From NCBI GenBank assembly GCA_021613335.1, contig JAJTWR010000284.1:1172501-1236500 (forward strand): a DNA stretch of 64,000 bases. Direction: 5' to 3'. The notes under the pieces were generated by a model, which saw only the letters and a program-made list of their open reading frames with translations, searched no databases and was not told the origin of the DNA. This DNA is from Whitmania pigra. Taxonomy: Eukaryota > Annelida > Clitellata > Hirudinida > Haemopidae. The number at the start of each line of letters is the position of its first letter. Position 1 is the stretch's first letter. The position numbers and the translations under genes were made by a program. Below are positions 16,109 through 29,070 of this stretch, piece by piece.

Positions 16109-19100
16109 TATTATCATTATTATTATTATTATTATTATTACTATTATCATCATCATCATTATTATTATTATTACGTTATTATAACAACTCCACTGTTGTT
16201 ATACATAGGTGTTCTGCAAGAGAACATTGCATCTCAAAATCTGCATCTTCCACATCCGTCGAGTTGATGTGGCTCCAAAAATGTGTTGAAATTCTGTCAA
16301 TATCACCAAGTAAATCGCCAATCAAATCCTTGAAACGTGTAAAGGTAAATTTTGCAGACGTTTGGAGTTTTACTTCCAAAGTATAATTGTCAAGAAAATA
16401 ATATTCGGACAATTTATATTACTTATTACAATAATACTTATTTCAGTAATACTCATTTCAATGCACTTTTAATTGCTTACTTTTGAATGTCGACTTGATT
16501 TTTGTTTACAAGTTTTTACTGGCCGTCAGTTTCATACCGGAGCCGAATTCCACAATTTGCCAGGCGGGCAGCTCGGAAACGCTCGTACCGCAGCAAGTGG
16601 ACGCCAACGTGACAGTGAACGAGAACGGGCAATTTCAGGTCGAGTGTCAACCGTTTGGTGACATTCCCTCTGCCATGGTCAACAGACAAGTCAGTGAGTG
16701 TCCTATTGAATTTGAAATGTGAAAATGGCATTTCAACTGCTGACCACCTCCTAGCCTCAAGCACGCTCTTCGTCTCGATCGTGTCGCACGGCTTCATTCT
16801 CAGCGAAACGTCCGTGATGTTGATCGTCTGCTCGAATTTCAAAAGGTGAGTCGACGTTGTAATCACCATCATCATAACCATCATCGTCGTCATCCTCATC
16901 ATTGTCTTTCCACCTGGATGGACATTCTGAGGTGAAACATCACCTTTGTCCTCACGGGCTGTCATTGTTTCCGTTCCACAGCTGCGAGACCTGTTTCGTG
17001 TCGTCCGGCAACCTCTGCCTTTGGTGCCCAAAAACGCACACGTGCGTGGATTCCTCCTTGGTGGATACTTGTCACCGAGACTCTTTCTACGTTGGTACCT
17101 TTGAGTCTTTTAATGATTTCGATTTGAATGCATTATTTGTTGATTTAAAGCCATATTGATTATTTTATTGATTTTTAGATTTTTAATTTTTAATTTCTCT
17201 AAGACATTGGATCAGGCCACTTGTCCGTACGTGGTGCCAGGGAATTCTACGGTGTTACTTCCAGTTGATCATCCAGTTGATGTCACTCTGAAAGTGTACT
17301 ACCTCACGGTGAGTTCTCCATACTGTGTACACATTTAGAACAAACCAAGTTATCTTATGATGCTGTGCATATGGTGCCTTATAAATTAACTATCATTATT
17401 TTCACATGTCACCTGGTATTAATTAATTTATAAACCGATTTATTGATTTGGACGTTGTTTTTGTTTCTAACTAAGTGTTTACTTTCAGAGTTACCAAATA
17501 GAGAAGCGGTTGTATTGTCGAGTCGGGAGCAAACCGATCTTTCCCGCTGCCGTCCAAAAGTTTGGCAGTTCGACGGACATCTGGAATGTTACCTGTACGA
17601 TCGAGGTTGGAATTACCATCACCTGTGTTAATCCACCTGATCGTGCAAAATCACACATGACTAATTAAGTCTTTACTGTTTAAAAGCTTATGGGTATTTT
17701 TTGAAAGTGCAATCAATCATTGAGCCATTTAATTTGGTCCCGTGGGAAATCCCGATCAATGAATGATTAATCAATCAAATCAACCAATTATGCACCACGA
17801 TTCAGATGAGAAAAGGACAAATTCTCGAGTCTCACGAGATATTCGACTTGGATTTGGTCTGGGGAAATGACAAGAATGTCATTAAGAGCTCGAAGATCTT
17901 GCAAGGTTTGAATGGCTTCTTATAATAATAACAATAATAATAAGTTATTAATCGTGAGAAAATTAATCACTTGAGACTCGTTCTCGCAGCCGAGGTCTTC
18001 GATTGCACCGAAATGGGCAGGAATTGCGGCCAGTGTTTGCTTCTCGAACCGAGGTTCGACTGCGTTTTGTGCGAAGACAGGTTCTGCATCCACTCTTTAT
18101 CTTGCTCCGGACCGTTCAAGAAAGGAACGACAAATATGTGTACCAATCCTGTCATTTCAAGTGTGGGTGTCTTTGGATTCTTTATTGTCGGTCGATGAGT
18201 GATTCCTACGGTTGTTGTGTTTAATGCTGATGGTTCATTCAGTTTATTCATGCTGCACTTGCAATGCTTTTGTAGTCACTGGTGCTCTTGAAAATGAATT
18301 CTAAAGTATTTTTCAGTTCAAATTATTCAGAAATAATGCCACAAATTCTTGACCATTCCAATGAGGCATTTTAAAATTCGACATATTTTCAAAATGTTTT
18401 CAAAATCTTTCTCATTCGAAGAATATTTCTTCGTCTCTCCTCAGTTTCATCCTCAGGGTGCTCCTCTGCACAGCGAGGACACGTTGGTCACCATTCTGGG
18501 TTCCAATCTCCCTTTCACTCTTCAAGACATAAACATAACCATTGCCACCCTCCCGTGCAGAATCGATGCAGACCTTTCTCATTTATTCGAGATGGGAGAA
18601 AAGTAATAAAATTAATTATTATTATTATTATTAATTATTCCTGCACTTAAAAATTGAATTGAAATTGTATTTAATTTAAAGGAAATTAAAATTGGTATTT
18701 AATGAAAAGTATTTTGCTTTCTTTTGAGGATCGTGTGCAGGCTTGTTCAGTCTGAGGTCGAGAGGAAAGGTCAAGTCATGCTATCCTCTTCATACAGTGC
18801 CAAATCAGGCCAAGACTTTGTCTTCAAAGTTAATTTATTTGTCATTACATATGCCTTTTACTTGTTAACCAATTGACTAATTGATTATTTTAGTTGTGTT
18901 AATTAAGTCCTTAAGGATTAACTCGGATTAAGGATATTTTGTTGTTGATTCTTGAAATACCAAAGTTTCAAGCAGTAAAAAGAAGAAAGTGAAGATTAAA
19001 ATTAATTTAAACCCAACACTTTCAGTTTCATCTCACAAATCAATTATCAATTAAATAATGTTTTGATTTTTTTCTTGATTCGAGGATCCCGAACTCAATG

Positions 19101-20477
19101 GAATGCATCCCCTCAGAGGACCGAGGTCTGGCAAAACTCTGGTCACCATTGCCGGACAGAATCTCCATTTTGGAAGCAAAGTCGTGGTGGAGGTGAACAA
19201 CATTCAAGGAGAAGTGATAAGGTTGGAATGTGCTTTCGACGTCCAGCTTTTCGAAGAACCGATTCTCGATGACGACACGATAAGTCCTCTAAGACGACGC
19301 GTTGCCTATTTCAGACGGAACGAGACGACCATTTTCTTTCTGACTCCTCCTTGTCACACTCCGTCCGTCGGGGTCATAGGTTTCAACGTCAAGGTCGACG
19401 GCGTCGCTCTCAAGAGCACGGGCATCATGCAGTTCACTTACATGGATGATCCGCAGGTCACCATAATCGATCCTAATCTTGCACTTAAGAGGTTCGAAGT
19501 TTCTGAACCCCAATTTTTTTTTTGCTATTTTGTAATTTAACGAGACGTTAATTTACTTGCCATTTAATTTAACAACAAATTCTATTTTTGATTTTTTTCC
19601 AGCGGTGGAAATATCGTCGGAATCAGAGGAGTCAACTTGAAGAATGTGCAACATCCGCAGTTCATCGTTTACATCGGAAATGAAAACAGAACGTCGGTGA
19701 GTCTCGCTTTCACTTTAAGAGCTGCTGTTGTTGTTGTTGTCGTTGTTCGTTAATGTTGTCGTCCATTGCATAATCAGATGAACAGGATGGTTTCCCACAA
19801 TTGGATTTGAATTTAATTTTAAATGTGCCACTGAATTTATAACGAATGAATGAGTGAGTTAATGAATGTTAGGCAATCTTTAGGTTAGGGTAAGTCCATC
19901 ACTTCATTCATTCATTCATTAATTCATTCATTCATTCATTCATTCATTAATTCATTCATTCATTCATTCATTCATTCATTCATTAATTCATTCATTCATT
20001 CATTAATTCATTCATTCATTATTCATTCATTCATTCATTCATTCATTAATTCATTCATTCATTCATTAATTCATTCATTCATTCATTCATTCATTCAAAC
20101 TTATAATCTGCTGCTTTGCTTTTCCAGGATTGCAGGAGAGATGGATCGAGCACGTACATGGAGTGCCCCACGCCAAATCTTACCGGTCTGAAGGTGAAAC
20201 TACCAATGAGGTTTGAGTGTGGTCTTGTGATGGATGGTGTGGTTGGCTTGCTGAAGCTCGGATGGAACCAATCCAAGACCATCCTATACAATTCCGACCC
20301 CGTTCTTGAACCTTTGGAGCGACCAATCAGGTACAAGAAGACGGAAAACAAACTTGTTCTCAATGTAGGTTTTATAATGAATACATTGTTATTACTGACA
20401 TTATTATTAGTGTAATTGTTATAAATGATAATTGCTATTAATTATTATCATCAATGAGAACATCTGCACATTGTTGC

Positions 20478-20528
<51 letters not shown>

Positions 20529-22220
20529 TGTAATTATGGTTGACAACAATTACTAATATCAATGATGATTCATTTATAATGTCCAGCATTATTCTTATTT
20601 ATCATAATGCTTTGTTGATGTATTCGAATCAGCTAGCAAAATATCTATGCCTACTAAATGTGCGGCATTTGCAGACGCCTTAAAAATTTACCGAAACCTA
20701 ATTTGTTGACGACGGCATGTACGTCTATGGCTCTTGTAAGTTAGCAAAAGAATTTCACATTTTCAACCATTTTTTTTTAAATTGTTCACAAATACTTTGA
20801 AACACAAAACAAAAGAAGACATACCATCTTAACAAGGACTTTGCATTTTCACAACTTTGAGTAAGGAATGCACGTCCTAAAAAATGCACTTGAAACGATG
20901 AAAATTCCATTCCTTCATTACAATTTTTGACTCCTCGAGACAAGATTCTAAACAATTTTTCTGTAAAAATGCATTCTTTTTTTAGATAATTAATAAGTTC
21001 TACAGATTAAAAATTAATCCATCAGGGTCAAGATTTGCACGTACTGCAGAGTTTTACAGATCTCGTTATCGGCGTGAACAATGCCTCGTGTGAGAAGGCA
21101 TTCATCAACTCCTCGAACATCATATGCGACCTTCCCGACTTAACCATGGTTCCTCTTGACAACGGCAAGGCCACCATAGTGGTGGGTGTGTCGCTATTGT
21201 AATGATTCGTGAATTCTGAGAAATTCTAATTAGCTTACATTCATTTGTACAATCAATCATTCATTCATTTCACCATCACTACGTTTTATCATTGAAAAGT
21301 TATACAATGTCAATTCTCTTGCTTATTTGTTCGATGCATTGACACAATGGTAACGCAGATGATGATGATGACGATGATATGATGATGGTTGTGATAATGA
21401 TGTTTTCCAGGTGTCACTGGGTAATTTCAAAAGAGAAGTAGGAGAGGTGGAGTACGGAACGAAGACGATGCCGTTGATCATTACCATCACCTGCGTCATC
21501 ATCGGCCTCGTCATACTCTTCATCATCGCCCTCATCATCCTCATCAAGCTTTATAGGAGGAGACATGCCAATGCAAAGTAATAGAAATTATATTTAATTC
21601 TATTAAATTATTTAACAGTAAAAATTGGAACATTGCATTTTTAATTATTTATATTTCTTTGTTGCTAAATATAACCGACTGATTTTTAAAGTGCTTCTAA
21701 ATAAGCTAGACTGCTTAGATTGCTTTTAAATGATTTGAATTTATTTATTTTATTAATTTCGACTTATTACATTTCACCTTTATTCAGTTATCTTTTAACC
21801 GCTAATTTATAATTTATAATTTATAATTTCTTTCAGCTTCCAGAGCAATTTCCTACTGAAGCACACAGCGACATCGTCCCCTTTGAGACCTTTAAATAGC
21901 GACGCCGTCAAAACATCTCCACCCGTCAAAGCCACTTCTCCAGTAAAAGGTAAAACTTGTGACTTTTGAGAAACCACGACATTCCTGGATGACGTTGTCT
22001 CGTTATTGAAGTCGTGTTGTGTTATTTCGTGTCATCCAGACGACGTGACTTACTTCGAAGAGGCACTCCAAAGGATTGAAAGTGCAAAAATAAAAAATGT
22101 CGCGAGGAATGTCTTTGTCTCGAGGAATAAAATCCAACTTGAGAGCCTGATAGGCAGAGGTGCGATTGGAATTAATTATTTGGTCTCTGCTTGAGTTTTA
22201 TAATATTATTATTACTGTTA

Positions 22221-22257
<37 letters not shown>

Positions 22258-23930
22258 CGTTGTTGTTGTTTTTAGTAATCCCACTTGCAACAAATAAAAA
22301 TGAAAAAATAATGTTTTTCCCGCACGACACTAGGTGGCTTTACCAGAGTCCACCTGGCCAACATAGCCCTGAGGAATCAATACGGCTATGAAATGGACAC
22401 GAAAGTCTGCGTGAAGGTCATTGAAGGTCGTTGAACGTTATCTCTCGTTGTTGTTGTTGTTGTTGTCTGACGTATGTAGTATCATATTTATTGCTGCTGT
22501 TGTTGCATGATGCATGTAGTATCATATTTGTTGTTGTTGTTGTTGTCAGTCATCTGCTGTGTATGGCATCATGTCTATTGTTGTTACTGTTGGTAATAAT
22601 CTACAATGTAAGTATCAATGCAGCTAATTTGTAAACCATATCCATATGTTTGCCAGAAATTTTACTGCATTCTTTCATCACTCAAAATTAAATAAAGAAA
22701 AAAAACCAACTAACAATATCCAATTAATGGCTCGAAGCATGGAGCTGACTCTCAGATGACTGACCTTTCTTACCTATCCCCAGACTCCAACATGAGTGAG
22801 AGGACGTTGGATGCGTTCATTAGGGAAACGGCAATCATGAACAACTTCAAGCATGATAACGTTCTCAACATCCTGGCCATCTGTCTGGGCCATCACAAGG
22901 AGCCCTGGGTGGTCCTCCCTTTAATGACCAACGGGGATCTCAGAACCTTCATCAAAGACAAGACGAAAACCTTTACCGCACGACAGCTCCTGCAGATGGC
23001 GCAACAGGTGGCAGGGGGAATGGCCTACCTGTCCAGCCTTGACTTTGTGCACAGAGAGCTCTGTGCTCGCAACTGTCTGTGAGTTTGTCGAGAGATTCAG
23101 TTGTCGAGGCGTTTGATAGCGCATGGGAAGCGATTGAATTGTTTTTGGGAATAAACAACGATCATTGTTTTTGGTCCACAATTGACTAAAGCATTCATGT
23201 GATATGATGCGTTACAAAAGTAACTTAAACTACCCTTTCCGACATCCTTACTTTTATTTCCAGGTTGGACGAAAATCTGACCGTCAAAGTGTCAGACTTC
23301 GGACTAACGACAGAACTTCACGAAAAGGAATTCTTTTCCTCCTCCCCTCTGAAATTCGACCGACTTCCGATCAAGTGGATGGCCATCGAGAGCATCGAGA
23401 ACTTTATTTTCACCTCTAAATCCGACGTGGTGAGCGATAAAATTTTGCGTTATCCGACTACTCGATAGGAGCTCGACGAGCGAGTTCATCTCTGCATTTG
23501 CCACAGTGGTCCTTTGGAGTGCTCGTGTGGGAGCTGATGACGAGGGGAGTGGTGCCCTATCCGGACGTTCAGTCCCAACAGATCAGATTCCTCATCACCT
23601 CCGGCAGAAGGCTAAAAAAGCCAAAGTACTGTCCACCGGTGGTGTAAGTTGTCATTTTGATCATCATTTCGTCGTCTGTATATTCATTGTTCCGAGACAA
23701 CGTGCCAATGTCCTTCTCCTCTTAGGTACAACATGATGATGGACTGCTGGCAGGAAATACCAGAGAGGAGGCCAACATTCACTGACCTCGTCAATCGATT
23801 GGAACTCCTGCTCAACCCTCCTCGAAAGAAAGATTCTCAAACTGAGCAGCTGGATGAAACCGAACCTCTCTACATCAACACGACAGATCCTCAGTCACCA
23901 GGGTATGCCAAGGCCCAATGTCTCTTCTGA
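14253..23930 (+). CDS. MET-like: Plexin-like/MET-like receptor tyrosine kinase
   Basis: 26 exons join in frame to 1621 aa. Exon starts: 14253, 15325, 15655, 15867, 16209, 16513, 16755, 16982, 17204, 17489, 17806, 17990, 18445, 18741, 19085, 19603, 20128, 21026, 21411, 21837, 22040, 22334, 22784, 23264, 23507, 23726. Rough domains: signal peptide 1-25, SEMA to 441, PSI-1 448-500 ([13 protein letters not shown]), IPT, PSI-2 608-645 ([16 protein letters not shown]), IPT, PSI-3 754-805 ([16 protein letters not shown]), three to four IPTs to about 1195, membrane helix 1211-1235, kinase about 1318-1590. The ectodomain order matches plexins; MET/RON have one PSI. The kinase is MET-like ([29 protein letters not shown]) and keeps VCVK and DFG, but has HRE (Glu about 1446) for HRD and EFFS (1474-1475) for MET's EYYS. 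The tail has YINT (Tyr 1603), a Grb2-type motif. Expected role: SEMA-domain ligand sensing at the cell surface. Weakest splices: 17090 and 22426. Confidence 0.9.
16050..16180. repeat. (ATT)n microsatellite in receptor intron
   Basis: About 130 bp of ATT triplets with a few ATC and ACT units, in the intron between the two exons that encode PSI-1. Similar but shorter (TTA)n runs lie in later introns at about 20479-20526 and 22203-22258. Confidence 0.9.
19905..20098. repeat. (ATTC)n tetranucleotide array in receptor intron
   Basis: About 190 bp of CATT tetramers interrupted at irregular intervals by a TTAA step (ATTAATTC). It ends about 30 bp before the acceptor of the exon at 20128. The interruptions suggest blocks of 4-7 units that have been copied as larger modules. 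Confidence 0.9.
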
Positions 23931-24330
23931 GCTGTCTGCAATTTTACTACTTCTACTTTTGTTGTTCACAATGTCATTCTACTCTCAATGCAAGCCTCGC
24001 GTTGCGTCATTGAAATTATGTTGAAATTATATTTAACACATTTACTAAATCTGCTACATTTACTAAATTCATTATAGTTAATAGTCTAAAGTGCAGTTTT
24101 TAAAAGCTTGTACTTCATGCTGCTATGTTTGAGATATTCGCAGATACTTGTATGTTTGAGTAGAACCGCTCGCTCGCTACACACTTGATGTTGTTTTTGA
24201 AACAGTATAACTGCTCTTTGTGCCTTACGGTGTGTTGCTTCAAGCTATCATCATGTATTATCTACTCCTATGTTTAAAGCTTTGGCCGCATGTATATCCA
24301 AACATCAAATACGTGCTATAACATGCTTCT
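23931..24330. other. Receptor 3' UTR region
   Basis: AT-rich sequence following the receptor stop codon, with no further exon seen. The segment duplicated at 50.3 kb begins at about 24330, so the UTR may run into repeat-derived DNA. AATAAA occurs at about 24482, inside the duplicated part. Confidence 0.4.
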
Positions 24331-25027
24331 CTCTTACGGCAGTGTTTAATCACTTGATGTTAACACTTTAAATTCGCTATTGTCATTTTAATACATTGGT
24401 TTTTATTTTCATAAAATTTTACATATTTTACAAGTTATATTTGCATTATTATTCTGCCTTTCTCGATTATTGTGGATGGGGAAATAAAATCTATACCACC
24501 TAAAGTTTGTCTTCATGAGATTTGTGCGTGCGACTGAAGCAGAAGATTTAAAACATAACAATATAAGTTTAGGTTTTGTTGTTTTTTTAGATGCCCATAG
24601 CTTGCCTCCTTACCCCCTTGAGTTTTCCTTTTGATATCCCAAATCTGCATAATTCCCTATTGATTATAATACAATTCCGGCAAATTTGGAATAACTCAAC
24701 TTAACTGAATATGTTTGGAGAATACAAAATTCAGCTGGTCTTTGACTTCAAGGCAACATATATTGTCCAAGTTACTAAATCAGAAGACTTCGTTAGTTAT
24801 TTATCCTCCGGAGGGGTTGTGCACTCTTAAATTTCCTAACTGCTGCACCCTCAATACGGAAATGCACATCTCCATGCCAACAGGAAAATTGATTGAGCGT
24901 TTATTCAGAGCGTTAATTGCTACCAAAGAGAAGGTCATCACTTTGCTTTTTAGTAGCGAAAACAAATTTCATTTGAAAAGCGATGGTGTTCCAGAGTCGA
25001 GAGCTGTTGAAGAAGAGGGGAAGAGAT

Positions 25028-25211
25028 AGAAATAGGTGAGACAAACCACAAGAGTTCTTTGAGTGACGATCAAGTGTTTTTGGTCAAGGATGAAAAAATT
25101 GATGATCTTGCCAACCAGTTGAATGATTATGAATCTTTTATGAGCAAAGTTGGCACCAAATTATTGAAGAATGGCATTGGAATCAACAATTTGGCTTCCT
25201 TTTCAAGTTGA
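25028..25211 (+). pseudogene. Short coding-like remnant
   Basis: After several stops, one frame is open from about 25028 to a TGA at 25209-25211 and reads protein-like sequence (for example VKDEKIDDLANQLNDYESF then GTKLLKNGIGINNLASF). No start or splice context is clear. It lies just upstream of the dispersed repeat shared with 55.6 kb, so it is most likely a decayed mobile-element gene. Family not recognised. Confidence 0.3.
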
Positions 25212-26173
25212 AATCTGGAAAAAGAGAGCATGGCTTGAGAAGCTAGCCTCCTAACAACTATTCACGTTGTGAGCAACCAGGGCATCTATTAGAATCATAT
25301 TGAAACTGAAATATTCAGAGCCATACACAAACTCGGGAGTGTATCAGACATAAGAAGGAAAGCCGACCCAACCCAGAAATACATCCCCATTTCTCTCCTA
25401 CTTCATTGGTGTGGTTTATATCTTATATTAACATTATGATCCTCGTGGAGCTTACAATTCTGGCTTTTTCATGAAAGTCTGTTTTCAATACAAGCTCTGC
25501 TTCCCCTAATGTCCTCCATTATCCAATGGATGTAAAAAAAAACAAACTCTAAAACAATCCTTAGATACCCATTGTTGCCATCACAAACAAGATGGACTGT
25601 GAAATGGCTATTTCTTGTATCAACTTGAAAAAAGCAGCCCTCAGCATGTTGAAGATCACCATACTACCAGAAATAAAACAAACCATCTCAGTCTGCAAAG
25701 GATCTGAGGACAGATTCTCTCTACATATAATTCAAGCTGCTTAACACTGCATGTTAAGTAAGTTGAACATGTAATTTAACCGATTTAATACATGGGTCTT
25801 TTAGAAGCTGCATGAATGGGATAATGAAATTCATCAACAGACATTCGACAAAATTCGCCACTTCATTAACCCAGATGTCATTAACCAAATGATCATTCAA
25901 GATATTACAGCAAGTTATAAAAATTACAAGATGTTTCAAGATGTTTGTTTTTTTCAGAACGTTCCAAAAATGTCTATTGAACAAAATGTAAGCCTAAGAA
26001 AATCCTTCATCTTTTCAGTCAACGGGCCATGTTAGTTTTTGCTTGTACCACTGTTTAAGATAATGTACAGAGATTCCCATGTGCTCTATCAAAATCAAAT
26101 TAATAAATCATTGAAATTGTTTAACGAAGTATTTTTTTAATGTTAAATAATTAATCGTGAATTGATATCGTCA

Positions 26174-28770
26174 TTAACAGGCACTTACATCGTCAAGTAT
26201 TTCCCCTCTCATCATCCTAAAGATGTCATCTAGCATATGTTCATGAATCTTGGGAACCACCAAAAAGGGGCTACATGGGAATAAAGTGTCACTTAATACA
26301 TCTTGGCATAATTATTTGTTTGATTACTTGTTGATGACTTACCATTTTTTTAGCAAGGTATCCCACCACCAAGGCGAATGAAACGAAGGATCTAGAAGTT
26401 TTTGTCTAAAGATATTGTTTACGTGAGTACTTCTTAACTGTCCTTCATAGTTGATATTCATCTGAAATTAGTAAAAGAATATTAGTTTATTATCTACAAT
26501 GGATAATGTAAAAGTAACTGCTAACCCCAATTAGGTCCATACATGACATGCAAGCATCGTTAATAATCGATTTAACATAAAGACCTTTGAGAAAACCATC
26601 ATAAAAGAATCTTTCAATTGTAAGGTCGGGTTGTACTTTATGCTCGTAGTTAAGAGAGTCCTCATTAGTATCATTTGAGTTGTTTACAGTGATAAAAGGT
26701 TCCATGTCGTTACAATGATGTTTGTCGATTTGTTTCATGACAGTGTCTGGATATATACATTTCTGGAAGTTTTAAACTTTGTGAAGACTAAGTTTGAAAG
26801 ATGTTGAAAGAAACCACTGTTTTTTCGTATTAAAAATAACTTACATGGTTATTGAAGTAGTCTTCAATTTCTTTCCATATGCTTAAGTTTCTACTAATCT
26901 GCAGAAGTTCAGAATTTTTTACGCAAATTAATTCAGTTAAAACTTTACAATTTGGGAATTTACCAGAATACTCCCTGTAAGAAAATCTCTTTTACGTTGC
27001 AATTTCTCCTCATCATTTTGTGCAGATGAAAAGTATCTATACAAGTGATCAACTTGCATAAAGGGTACTGGGACTTCTTTCAGCAGTTTGATGAAACTTT
27101 CATTCATAGTTTTTCTCTTTTTTAAATTAAAATATTTATTTAAATATGATAACTAATAATTTTAGTTTAGCTATAGAAGTTGGTAAAAAAAGAGATGATA
27201 AAATATGAATGCGCATAAAGTGTTTTTAACCGGTTCAACACTAACATTCTGTAATTTTTTATTTCCTGCTATTATGCTTTTCAGAGTTGGATCACAGTCT
27301 GACTTTATTTTCGAGAATATTTCATTGCCTACCATTAGCAAATTAAAGGTTAAATATAGCTCACAAATAATCATTAATAATTTGATTAGTATTACTTTGA
27401 TGACGCAAAAAGGACGTGATTCTCTTAGTCTGTGGATCACTACCTTCAGGAATGTCTTTTAATTTAGAGATCCATATAAAAAAATCAGTATCTACAAGAA
27501 TGAATTCTCAAAAATGTCAAATAATTATTGGGAGAATGCAAGAAATTTTGAGTCTGACATTTTTCGAAACTTGTTAATTCTTTAACGTATTCTGCGCCTT
27601 TGTCCAAGATAGCCTTCAGCAGTTTGATGCCATGACACAAATATGATCTACTTGTCACCAAACTCATAGCATTTCTATCAAATTAAAATTAACTTAAAAT
27701 TTTAACACATGCCTTAATTTTGACATCAATTGAGGAATTATTGCACACACGCTATTATTTGTTTTACAAATAAAATGTTTTCTATATTTTCTATCATTTT
27801 TATGTACACTGTGTCCAGTATTTGAAGACTTTCTTCGTTCAACTGCAAAAATGCAACTACATTATTTCGAGTTCATCACACTTCTTAAAGATTTTATGAC
27901 GAACTTTGAGAGGACTATCGATTAATCTGGATAAAGTCACAAACTTATAAAAAAATCCAAAGCGCCAAAAGTTCTTTTCAATTAACTGCTTATATAGTAA
28001 TTTTGAGTTATTTCCTGTAAAAAAAAATACATTTTAATATTTAAATATTTCAAACGCGGTAACGTTAATGCTTACCTTCGGTTGAAAGATTATCTTTTGG
28101 ATAAATTAGGTCGTCAATTACTGTAAGACTTGCATCTTTTATATTTGGTAAGAGATTACTAAAATATATGAATTTGCTTAGGTATTAGTATGAATTAGGT
28201 AAATTTTATAGGTTAACTACTTTGCTTTACCAACCTCAAAACTGCCGAAGCTTCCTTAATCATTATGAAATTACCTATCGTCAACTAAAATTCAACAAAG
28301 ACAATTTAATAACTAAAGTTTTGATTCCTATAATCAAATAGAACACAAATTCTCTAAATTAATTATTCTTGACATGGGTCAACCAACTGCTTTGTGCACA
28401 ACAAAACTTTGATATATCATGTTGAATGAAGTCAAAATCCATCGAATTTCTGAAAATAAATTATTGCTAAGTTACTGAAATAATAAATATGAACTTGTTA
28501 ACTGGGTAATGACAATAATGCATTTAATGAAATTCATATGAAAATGGCACTCTATATATGTTTACATAGGGAACTGCCCCAAGACAAGTACTTTCAGGCT
28601 GTCAAGTAATACATGTGATGCGCGTCGCTTTCTGTGAGCAGGTTTCCACAAACCAGTTGTTGTCAATAAAAGTTTAGTTGATCTAATTACTTACCATGGT
28701 TCAATTTTTCCCTCCGCTTTTTTCTTGAAATAGCATGAGATGCTGCTTTGTAATGCTTAGTTACCATCAT
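26174..28770 (-). CDS. Unrecognised spliced gene, copy 1 of 2
   Basis: A multi-exon minus-strand gene, read by comparison with its copy at 51258-53853. The exon pattern is shared: MVTKHYKAASHAISRKKRR (start about 28767), ...YQSFVVHKA, LTIGNFIMIKEASAVLR (28235-28284), SNLLPNIKDASLTVIDDL (28076-28158), GNNSKLLYKQLIEKNF, LNEESLQILDTVYIKM, SYLCHGIKLLKAIL, WISKLKDIPEGSDPQTKR, LLKEVPVPFMQVDHLYRYF, IWKEIEDYFNNH, PDTVMKQIDKHHCNDMEPF, KLLDPSFHSPWWWDTLLKK, and a last exon VVPKIHEHMLDDIFRMM ending DDVSAC and TAA at 26174. Roughly 450 aa, mostly helical, with no signal peptide or obvious motif. Most introns close in phase in both copies; the ends of the GNNSK and LNEES exons are uncertain. The reading frame is kept despite many amino-acid changes, which argues that both copies are or were functional. 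No family recognised. Confidence 0.6.
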
Positions 28771-29070
28771 TTCGAACGATGACGACAATCTTAACCCAAT
28801 GTGGATAATAAGAATTATAAACGATGCAGTCACTTTTAAGATAATAGATTGAACAGCAGCAGTATCCAAAGATGCAATATTACAAATTAAAAATATGACA
28901 GGTTTTATAAAATTTATTATTATTATTGCAATTAAAATTTTAAAAAACAACAACGTGAACCCTTTCGTGTCGACAAGACACCTCACTTTGTTTCAAGTGG
29001 AGACCGATCAAAAGTGATTTTTAAATTCTGACCGAAATGAAAGTAGGCCGAAAATTAAACATAGCTTGCG

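Larger units (their letters stand above)
24330..29070. repeat. Duplicated segment, copy 1
   Basis: Large parts of this region recur in the same orientation at 50310-54140. Clear matches are 24330-24520 with 50315-50520 (including an identical stretch around TGGGGAAATAAAAT), and 25750-29070 with 50845-54140. The copies differ by many substitutions and small indels, in introns as well as exons. A different sub-block, 25255-25740, instead matches 55600-56000. The segment carries the unrecognised gene at 26174-28770. Confidence 0.8.
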
